A DNA stretch of 15,024 nucleotides from Oehlia diaphana (Eukaryota; Glomeromycota; Glomeromycetes; Glomerales; Glomeraceae), in NCBI GenBank assembly GCA_003833135.1, contig QZLH01000799.1, positions 1-15,024 on the forward strand. Direction: 5' to 3'. The notes under the pieces were generated by a model. It was given only the letters and a program-made list of their open reading frames with translations, did no database searches and was not told where the DNA came from. Of the stretch, positions 8,720-15,024 are shown in pieces (position 1 is the stretch's first letter; each line of letters opens with the position of its first letter). Made by a program: the position numbers and the translations under genes.

Positions 8720-10987
8720 TTTCAAAGTTTCTTTAATAAAAAAAAAATTAAAGTTTCAAAATATGAAACTTATCTAACCCATCCAATATAAGTCCGAAGT
8801 GGAAACCTACAAAAAAAAGAAAGAAACGGTTAATAAATCATTTCTTTTAAAAAGTTTCGAAGTTAAAACCAACTTCGAATTTACCTTTAATCAATGCCAG
8901 AGCCGATTGGCCTATAATAAAATAAAAAAAACGTTAAGAAACGTTTTTTTTAAAGAAGTTTTGAAAATTTTTCGAAACTTACCTATGGAATTCGGTATCC
9001 AAGTAGAAGCCGATTTCCCTATAATAAAAATAAAAAAAACGTTAGAAATTAACGTTTTTTTATTAAAGTTTCAAAAATTTTTGAAACTTTTCTATGGAAT
9101 TCGGTATCCAAGTAGGAGCCGATTCCCTATAACAAAATAATAAAAAAAATGTTAAGAAACGTTTTTTTTTAAAGAAGTTTCGAAAATTTTTGAAACTTTT
9201 CTATGGAATTCGGTATCCAAGTAGGAGCCGATTTCCCTATAATAAAAATAAAAAAACGTTAGAAATTAACATTTTTTTAAAGAAGTTTCGAAAATTCGAA
9301 ACTTTTCTATGGAATTCGGTATCCAAGTAGGAGCTGATTTCCCTATAATAAAAATAAAAAAAATGTTAGAAATTAACATTTTTTTATTAAAATTTCAAAA
9401 ATTTTCGAAACTTTTCTATGGAATTCGGTATCCAAGTAGGAGCCGATTTCCCTATAATAAAAATAAAAAAAACGTTAGAAATTAACGTTTTTTTATTAAA
9501 GTTTCGAAAATTTTTGAAACTTTTCTATATCCAAGTAGGAGCCGATTCCCTATAACAAAATAATAAAAAACGTTAAGAAATGTTTTTTATTAAAGAAGTT
9601 TTGAAAATTTTTCGAAACTTACCTATGGAATTCGGTATCCAAGTAGGAGCTGATTTCCCTATAATAAAAATAAAAAAATGTTAGAAATTAACGTTTTTTT
9701 ATTAAAGTTTCAAAATTTTCGAAACTTTTCTATGGAATATCAGTATTCACGCCGGAATCGATTTCCTATATAAAAGATATAAAAAAAAATGTTAGAAAAC
9801 GTTTTTTTATAAGTTTTGAATTTTTTTTTCGAAACTTATCTTTGGAATTCGGTATCCACGCCGGAATCGATTCCCTAAAATTAAAAATAAAAAAAAACGT
9901 TAAAAAATAACGTTTTTTTAAAGAAGTTTCGAAAATTTGAAACTTTTTATGGAATTCGGTATTCACGCCGGAACTGATTCCCTATAACAAAATAATAAAA
10001 AAAAACGTTAAGAAACGTTTTTTTTAAAGAAGTTTCAAAAATTTTTCGAAACTTACCTATGGAATTCGGTATCCACGCCGGAACCGATTCCCTAAAATTA
10101 AAAATAAAAAAAATGTTAATATTTAACGTTTTTTATTAAAGTTTCGAAATTTTTTCGAAACTTATCTTTGGGATTCGGTATCCACGCTGGAACCGATTCC
10201 CTAAAATTAAAAATAAAAAAAAATGTTAATATTTAACATTTTTTATTAAAGTTTTGAAATTCGAAACTTATCTGTGGGATTTGGTATTCACGCCGGAACC
10301 GATATCCCTACAAAAAAAAACGTTAAAATTAACGTTTTTTTTTTATTAAAGTTTCGAAAATTCAAAACTTATCTTTGGGATTCAGTATCCGCGCCAGAAC
10401 CGATATCCCTACAATTAAATATAAATTAAATATAAAAAAATGTTAAAAGACGTTTTTTTTTAAAGAAGTTTCGAAAATGAAACTTATCTGGAATATCGGC
10501 GTCCACGTTGGAGCCGATTTCCTATATAAAAGTATAAAAAAAAACGTTAGAAACATTTTTTTTATAAAGTTCCGAAAATTTTTTTTCAAAACTTACCTGG
10601 AATATCGGTACACGCCAGAACCGATTTCCTATATAAAAATATAAAAAAATGTTAGAAAACGTTTTTTTTAAAGTAATAGTTTCGCAAAAAAAATAATTAA
10701 AAAATCGGAACGTTAGTTAACGTTCCGATTGAAAATGTAAAAAAAAAATTAAATGAAATGTTAAAAAACATTTCGTAAAAATAGAAATATTAAAAATTGG
10801 AACATTAGTTAATGTTCTGATAAAAATTAAACAGAAAAAAAATTTCGAAACGTTGAAAACCGTTTTGTTTAGAAATTAAAGATAAAAAAAGAATTTTTTT
10901 TTCTAAAAAAATTCGTCTTGAAATTAACTTCGAAACTTTAACATTTAAAGAAAAAAATAAAGTTTCAAAATTTATAGTTTATATAAA
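8720..10987 (-). repeat. Tandem exon-intron module block, copy B (expanded)
   Basis: It begins and ends with the same sequences as copy A (TTTCAAAGTTTCTTTAATAA at the left, ATAGTTTATATAAA at the right). It is about 575 bp longer because of extra units. Five near-identical units starting with TCTAT at 9091, 9200, 9306, 9415 and 9524 (periods 109, 106, 109, 109) have the donor mutated from GTAAGT to AAAAGT, marking a local recent expansion. Units with intact GTAAGT donors remain near 8980, 9620, 10050 and 10595. The right portion (about 9730-10987) parallels copy A closely. Confidence 0.7.
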
Positions 10988-11228
10988 GTCTAAATTCAGT
11001 ATTGATTAACTAATTGATAAGCCAGATTAAATTTATATCGATTTTTTGTTATTTCAAATTTCAGTATATTTTATATATTAACGTATAAATCAAATGTTAA
11101 AATTTCTGTTTGGCTATAAATCAGACATGCCGAATTTGGTTGATTTTTAATTGACTATGAATCGGAAATGCTGATTTTGATACTATTTCCGATTTTTACA
11201 TGTCCGATTTGCCTTATTTCGACTAGTG
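10988..11228. repeat. Right subterminal region of the CACTA-like element
   Basis: It contains ATCAGACATGCCGAATTTGG, ATCGGAAATGCTGATTT, TTTCCGATTTTTACATG and TCCGATTTG. These share the TCNGAT core with the left subterminal region, partly in inverted orientation. It runs from the end of tandem-repeat copy B to the terminal CGACTAGTG. Confidence 0.5.
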
Positions 11229-11231
11229 AAC
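11229..11231. repeat. Target-site duplication, right copy (AAC)
   Basis: AAC follows the right terminal inverted repeat of the 6640-11228 element and matches the left copy. Confidence 0.55.
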
Positions 11232-11630
11232 CCATCATCTGATTTTCTAGTGTTACAATACAATTTGAGCATGATCTGTTCAGGAAAATCTTTATTTTAA
11301 CCTAATAATTTCAGGATGGACAAATCTACCGATATGTTAAAAGTGCGTTGATATCTCAATAAAATTCTTACTACTGCCTTACTCGGTGCTCTGTAGTAAC
11401 CAAAATTATATCAAACACACGAAAATAATATTCCAATCAAAGAATTTCCACTAAAACAACCTTTTTCAAGAGAAAACCTTGTTTTAGGGTCCAAAGGTCT
11501 TGATTCTAAATAAAAACTATCTTAAAACTATCAAAGAAACTCACTCTCCCTCTTTCCCATCCATTTGGAGAGATATTTATAATGAAAAAAATTTAAAGGA
11601 CAACTTGTCTATGGCCAAATTGACTTTAGA
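11232..11630. other. Spacer, no gene recognised
   Basis: One acceptor-like TTTCAG lies near 11308-11313, followed by an 11-codon frame starting MDKSTDML, too short to call. Otherwise there is no feature. TTTTCTAGTG near 11242-11252 resembles a CACTA-type end but has no partner. Confidence 0.35.
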
Positions 11631-11687
11631 CAACTTACACATTTCATCCAAGTGACAATTTGTTAAAGGTCACTTTGTGATAAGTTG
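11631..11687. repeat. Imperfect inverted repeat (CAACTTACACA / TGTGATAAGTTG)
   Basis: The outer arms CAACTT...AAGTTG enclose a perfect inner stem AAGTGAC/GTCACTT. It lies just outside the TTCTGCA-rich region and could be part of a transposon end. Confidence 0.4.
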
Positions 11688-11708
11688 CATCAGGAAATTT
11701 TTTGAAGC

Positions 11709-11945
11709 GCAGATCTGTGCAGATCTGCAGGTAACATTTGCCACCATTTCTGCACAGATCTGCAATTCTACCGGAAGACTTTGAAGAAAAAAATTCTGTG
11801 CAGAACTTCAAAAAAATAAAGTTCTGCGAAAATCTTCAAAATTAAATCTGCGAAGAATTTCAAGAACTAAGTTCTGCAAAAATCTTCAAAAATTAAATTC
11901 TGCAAAAAGATTTAGGAACGAAGTTCTGCAAAAATTCATGAAAAA
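11709..11945. repeat. TTCTGCA-rich subterminal-type repeats, left side
   Basis: It begins with an inverted repeat: GCAGATCTGTGCAGA at 11709-11723 and TCTGCACAGATCTGC at 11749-11763. A run of related direct repeats follows, in the form AAGTTCTGCAAAAATCTTCAA with variants, about five copies. TGCAGAA motifs in the opposite orientation cluster at 14600-14770. Facing clusters of this kind are typical of the two subterminal regions of a DNA transposon. Confidence 0.5.
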
Positions 11946-12318
11946 ATAAATTATTCACTGTTCACCACAATCATTATATATTGTATTTTATGTGAGTGTT
12001 AATTTATTTAATAAAAGCATTACAAATTGTATGTACAAATTAATTATTAAACTACACTAATTAACCTCTTTTTTCTATACTACAAATTTACATGTTGTTA
12101 ATGGTTTGGACATTGTTCCAGTTGGTTTGATTCCAATAAACAACAGAGATCTACAAATAAAAAAAAAATCTAAACATAAAGAAAATGATCATTAGTATAA
12201 CGATCATTAAAGAAAGTAAAAAAAAGAACTTCAAAGTATTTACCTTTGAAGAGAACCTGGATATCTAATATAAAGGTTATAATGGACTTTTGGCCAAAAA
12301 CACCTCTTTTTGCTGAAA

Positions 12319-12478
12319 CTCAAAAAATCATTTTTTGTAAATATCTCAGCATCCAGTGATTCAATTTTAATGAACTTTTTTTATTTTGTAGCCCTCAATT
12401 AGCTCTACAATTTAAAAAACAGTTCATCAAAATTGGACTACTGGATGCTGAGATATTTACAAAAAACGATTTTTTGAG
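12319..12478. repeat. 160-bp foldback with 58-bp arms
   Basis: The left arm 12319-12376 and right arm 12421-12478 are reverse complements with five mismatches (e.g. CTCAAAAAATC at one tip and GATTTTTTGAG at the other, and ATCTCAGCATCCAGT with ACTGGATGCTGAGAT). They are separated by a 44-bp loop that contains TTGTAG and CTACAA. It resembles a foldback or MITE-type insertion. No target duplication was identified. Confidence 0.75.
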
Positions 12479-12764
12479 CCCTGAAAAATGGGTCAATCTG
12501 CTGAAAGTGTGACTTATGACCTGTTTTGGAGATATCTGGGGTCCTCTTTGAAGTTCTTTAAATGGGAACCCAGGACATAAAAAAAAAAAGAAAAACAAAA
12601 CATTAGTAACATTTCGTCAAAATAATAAAAAGTTAAAGAATTTTGAAGTTTATTTTCAAAATTCTTTCCAGGTTCCAGGAAGCTGTCAACCTACAAAAAA
12701 AGAAAAATGAAACGTTAGTAACATCTCGTTAAAATAAAAAAATTAAAGCCTAGTACTAAATTAG

Positions 12765-12818
12765 AATTAAGCAGTATTAAGAAAAATTTGCGAGAATTTT
12801 CCTTGATACTGCTTAATT
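12765..12818. repeat. 54-bp palindrome, copy 1
   Basis: AATTAAGCAGTATTAAG pairs with CTTGATACTGCTTAATT; 27-bp arms with four mismatches. It lies in the predicted intron 12691-12905 of array 3, together with copy 2. Confidence 0.8.
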
Positions 12819-12848
12819 TTTTTAAATTAAAGCCTAGTACTAAATTAG

Positions 12849-12901
12849 AATTAAGCAGTATCAAGAAAAATTCTTGCAAATTTCCTTGATACTGCTTAAT
12901 T
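12849..12901. repeat. 54-bp palindrome, copy 2 (53 bp)
   Basis: AATTAAGCAGTATCAAG pairs with CTTGATACTGCTTAATT. It is separated from copy 1 by a spacer (AATTAAAGCCTAGTACTAAA) that also precedes copy 1, so spacer and palindrome were duplicated together. Its left end on the minus strand abuts the donor GTAAA of the intron. Confidence 0.8.
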
Positions 12902-13013
12902 TTACCTTCGAAATTCCTTCTAGGAGAGTTCTGGAAAGCTATCAACCTACAAAAAAAAAAGAAACTCAAAATGTTAGTAACGTTTCATCAATTTCAAAGT
13001 TCGTGAATTTTAG

Positions 13014-13067
13014 AATTAAGCAGTATTAAGAAAAATTCACAAGAATTTTTCTTAATACTGCTTAATT
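13014..13067. repeat. 54-bp palindrome, copy 3
   Basis: AATTAAGCAGTATTAAG pairs with CTTAATACTGCTTAATT; the arms match almost perfectly. It lies in the predicted intron 12948-13146 (acceptor AG at 12947-12948). Confidence 0.8.
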
Positions 13068-13088
13068 TTTTGTTTAGTACTAAATTAG

Positions 13089-13142
13089 AATTAAGCAGTA
13101 TTAAGAAAAATTCGTGAGAATTTTCCTTAATACTGCTTAATT
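13089..13142. repeat. 54-bp palindrome, copy 4
   Basis: AATTAAGCAGTATTAAG pairs with CTTAATACTGCTTAATT. It is preceded by the TAGTACTAAATTAG spacer shared with copies 1 and 2, and it abuts the intron donor at 13146. Confidence 0.8.
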
Positions 13143-13919
13143 TTACTTTCGAAATACTTTCCAGTAGAGTTCTGAAAAGCCGTCAACCTACAAAAAAATA
13201 AAGAAAGCAAAATGTTAGTAACGTTTTGTCAAATAATAGGAAAGTTAAAGAATTTCAAAGTTTACCTTCAAAATTCTTTCCAGATGGGTTCTGGGAAGCC
13301 GTTAACCTACAAAAAATAAAGAAAAATGAAACATTAGTAATGTTTTGTCAAAATAAATAATATATTTATTTTCTTCAATTTACCTCATGTCCAATTTTGT
13401 CCAGAAAGCCATTCCTAAAAAAAAAATTAAAGAACGTTAGTGAAACGTTTTTAAACAAAAAAAAAAAAATTTTAAAGTTTTGCAACGAGACGTTGCAAAA
13501 CTTACCGTTTTTAAAGCTTCAGGAAACTTTGGAGTACTGAAATCTACAAAAAAAGAAGAATAAAGAACATTAGCAACGTTCTTTTTATAAAAAATATAAA
13601 TTAAAATTAAAATTTTGCAACATTTTATTGTGAAACTTACCCTTTCTCCATTTCAGGAAGCTTAGAGTATCAAAACCTACAAAAAAAAAATAAAAATAAA
13701 AATGAAATGTTAGCTACGTTTTGTTTAAATAAAAACAAAAAAAACAGAATTTTGAAGGATACCTTCGAAATTCTGTCCAGGAGGAGTTTGGAATGCCGTA
13801 TCCTACAAAATACAAAATGAAATGTTAGAAAGCGTTTCATTAAATTAAAAAAAACAAAAAAAGAATTTTGAAGTTTACATTCAAAATTCATCTAGAAATA
13901 ACTGCCAAAAAAATTTGAT

Positions 13920-14510
13920 AAAAAAAAAATTAAAAAAATCGGAACGTTAATAAACGTTCTGATAAAGAATTAAGAAAATTGAAACATTTTTTAACATTTC
14001 GATAAAAAAAAGTAAAAATTCGAAATGTTAAAAAATATTTCGATATAAAGAAAAATTAAATTGAAACGTTAAAAAATGGTTCGATAAATATATCAAAAAA
14101 TTGGAACATTAATAAATAAAATTTGAAGTGTTAATAAACGTTTCGATATAAAATTTAAAAAATAAAAACAATCAAAACGTTATTTAATATTTCAATAAAA
14201 AAATTTGTTAAAATCGAAACATTTGTTAACGTTTCGATAAAAAATTAAAAATAAAAAAAACGGAACGTTAAAAATGTTCCATTTAAAAGTTAAAATAAAA
14301 TCGAAACATTTATTAATGTTTCGTTTAAAAATAAATTACTAAACATTAAAAAACGTTTTGTTAAGAAATTAAGGATAATATATTTATTGAAATGTTAACA
14401 AACGTTTTGATAAAAAATTAAAAATAAAAAAACGAAACATTAAAAAATGTTCCGTTTAAGTTAAAAAAAAAGTAAAATTTTGAAAAAAAAATTTTGAAAT
14501 AATGTTTAAA
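13920..14510. repeat. Long ladder of small CpG-containing hairpins
   Basis: About ten consecutive palindromes of 16-22 bp based on GAAACGTTnnnAACGTTTC or GGAACGTTnnAACGTTCC, each 40-55 bp apart and joined by A/T-rich linkers (e.g. near 13942, 13980, 14020, 14063, 14216, 14261, 14302 and 14443). It extends the ladder at the right ends of copies A and B. No exon-like blocks or splice sites are evident between the hairpins. Confidence 0.65.
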
Positions 14511-14574
14511 TTCAGCTAGTGACTGATCATCAGTGCAGTTTTTATTTCAATATACAGTATACCAAATTACCGAA

Positions 14575-14770
14575 TTGTGAAGAACTGCTTCATAAAAAAT
14601 TTTGCAATGCTGCTATTTTGCAGAACTTTGCAAGTCTGCCATATTTTAAATTTCAAATTTAATGAAATTCTGCAAAATTGCAGAATTTTACTGATTATAT
14701 AAATAAAAATATTCAATTATCTGTGAAATTGCAAAATTTGCAAAACTTCACAGGAAAAATGCTGAAACAA
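14575..14770. repeat. TGCAGAA/TTTGCA-rich subterminal-type repeats, right side
   Basis: Motifs such as TTTTGCAGAACTTTGCA, TTCTGCAAAATTGCAGAA and GAAATTGCAAAATTTGCA recur. The orientation is largely opposite to the TTCTGCA repeats at 11.7-11.9 kb. The two clusters may mark the ends of one element of about 3 kb that contains array 3, but no terminal inverted repeat or target duplication could be fixed. Confidence 0.4.
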
Positions 14771-14937
14771 ATAGTTTTGGCATTTTATATATAAAAACAA
14801 AAAGTAAAAAATATTTCGTTATTATATTGTTCTGTATGTAATCAAGAGCATCACCTGTAATAAAAATTTTGTTCTTTATTTATTCGACGAAAAAAAAATT
14901 TATCACGTGATGTGAAAGAAGGTATAACTAAGGTTGC
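14771..14937. other. Spacer, nothing recognised
   Basis: No gene is seen. A perfect 10-bp palindrome, ATCACGTGAT, lies near 14902-14911. Confidence 0.35.
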
Positions 14938-15024
14938 TTGCCAAAACCTCTCCAAAATCCTGCGATAAATTTCGGCAAGATTTTACTATATGTTTACTAT
15001 AGTTTCGGCAGGGTTTCGGCAGTT
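14938..15024. repeat. Start of another repeat family (TTTCGGCA)
   Basis: TTGCCAAAACC near 14938 is followed by AATTTCGGCAAG, AGTTTCGGCAGG and GTTTCGGCAGTT at the window edge. The clustered motif, with one inverted copy, looks like the subterminal region of a further transposon continuing off-window. Confidence 0.4.

Larger units (their letters stand above)
6640..11228. mobile_element. Complete CACTA-like (CMC) non-autonomous DNA transposon, about 4.6 kb
   Basis: The left end is CACTAGTCGAAATGG (6640 onward). The right end, read on the minus strand from 11228, is CACTAGTCGAAATAAGG. Similarity continues inside the ends (CAAATC-GA then AAAAATCG). AAC immediately precedes the left end (6637-6639) and immediately follows the right end (11229-11231), a 3-bp target-site duplication as expected for CACTA elements. 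The subterminal regions carry clustered ATCAGAT, ATCGGAT and ATCGGAAAT motifs. The interior has no transposase and is filled by two copies of a large tandem-repeat block plus flanks, so the element must depend on a transposase encoded elsewhere. Single unknown bases at 6983 and 8677 make the internal length uncertain. Confidence 0.7.
12092..13914 (-). repeat. Exon-intron module array 3 (minus strand, about ten modules)
   Basis: Predicted exon-like blocks on the minus strand are 13763-13802 (40 nt), 13641-13676 (36), 13506-13543 (38), 13384-13414 (31), 13266-13306 (41), 13147-13187 (41), 12906-12946 (41) and 12092-12150 (59). Each is preceded by a T-rich tract with TAG (mostly GTAG) and followed by GTAAGT, GTAAAC, GTAAAT, GTAAAA or GTATCC. 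A donor-adjacent palindrome and a second palindrome carrying GTTACTAAC (e.g. 12973-12981 and 13214-13222, about 26 nt from the acceptor) lie in the introns. The unit with exon start 12690 has a mutated donor. The blocks at 12906, 13147 and 13266 are clearly related (GAACC or GAACT, then CTGGAAAG, then TTTCGAAG-like ends). No continuous long frame was found. The array has the same strand and order relative to its hairpin ladder as copies A and B, so it is a diverged relative. Confidence 0.6.

Noticed and set aside
8799..9140. 113-codon open frame on the plus strand
   Set aside because: It covers three repeat units of copy B with Lys/Phe-rich composition and has no counterpart of similar length in copy A, so it is a chance frame.
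7780..10700. CRISPR-like array (about 36-nt conserved blocks with about 70-nt spacing)
   Set aside because: The intervals are themselves repeated and palindromic rather than unique, and the surroundings are eukaryotic.
12395..12969. Two minus-strand frames of 67 and 84 codons
   Set aside because: The first overlaps the foldback's right arm and the second reads through two 54-bp palindromes (NSNLVLGFN appears twice); both are repeat by-products.
13670..13891. 73-codon minus-strand frame rich in Phe
   Set aside because: It spans predicted introns and T-rich acceptor tracts of array 3 and is not a plausible protein.
14513..14521. CAGCTAGTG as the right end of a third CACTA-like element
   Set aside because: The last bases fit, but no inverted CACTAGCTG partner or 3-bp duplication was found in the window.

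Overview
The window looks like nuclear DNA of an arbuscular mycorrhizal fungus (Glomeromycotina, Rhizophagus-like). It is very AT-rich. It has short spliceosomal introns with GTAAGT donors, TACTAAC-like branch sites and T-rich TTTGTAG acceptors. Its only two protein families resemble amplified families I recall from Rhizophagus genomes. The organism call is an inference from recall; no search was run. No rRNA, tRNA, CRISPR or bacterial gene organisation is visible.

Layout. 1-122 is the right end of a CACTA-like DNA transposon that starts off-window. About 600-1112 is a minus-strand array of exon-like modules. 1319-3585 (minus) is a decayed, one-intron, DDE-transposase-like gene with one premature stop and three frameshifts. 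3640-4160 is low-complexity A/T DNA. 4257-4952 is a plus-strand array of exon-like modules that runs into a possible non-coding spliced tail. 5861-6397 (minus) is a short C2H2-type zinc-finger gene, the only apparently intact CDS. 6640-11228 is a complete CACTA-like non-autonomous transposon (TIR starting CACTAGTCGAAAT, 3-bp AAC target duplication). It is filled by two diverged copies of a large tandem repeat (6984-8676 and 8720-10987). From about 11.6 to 14.8 kb lies a related but more diverged composite: subterminal-type TTCTGCA repeats on both sides, a third minus-strand module array (12092-13914), a 58-bp-arm foldback, four 54-bp palindromes and a ladder of small hairpins. The last 90 bases begin another repeat family (TTTCGGCA).

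Main point. What first looks like satellite DNA is, read on the correct strand, a series of exon-intron modules: a T-rich tract ending in AG, an exon-like block of about 30-50 nt, a GTAAGT-type donor, a donor-proximal hairpin, a second hairpin whose loop or 3' arm carries the branch-site consensus (TACTAAC, CTAAC or TTAAC), then another T-rich tract and AG. The same architecture occurs in three arrays with different exon-like sequences and on both strands. This suggests amplification of hairpin-bearing, introner-like introns together with their exons, in one case inside a CACTA-like transposon. Many units have lost the donor GT, and differences between units fall largely at CpG sites, so the arrays are at least partly decayed.

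No operon-like or pathway relationship links the two protein genes. The transposase-like pseudogene has a catalytic-core layout reminiscent of CMC/CACTA (tnp2/Plavaka) transposases. A relative could have moved the CACTA-like elements, but that is conjecture.
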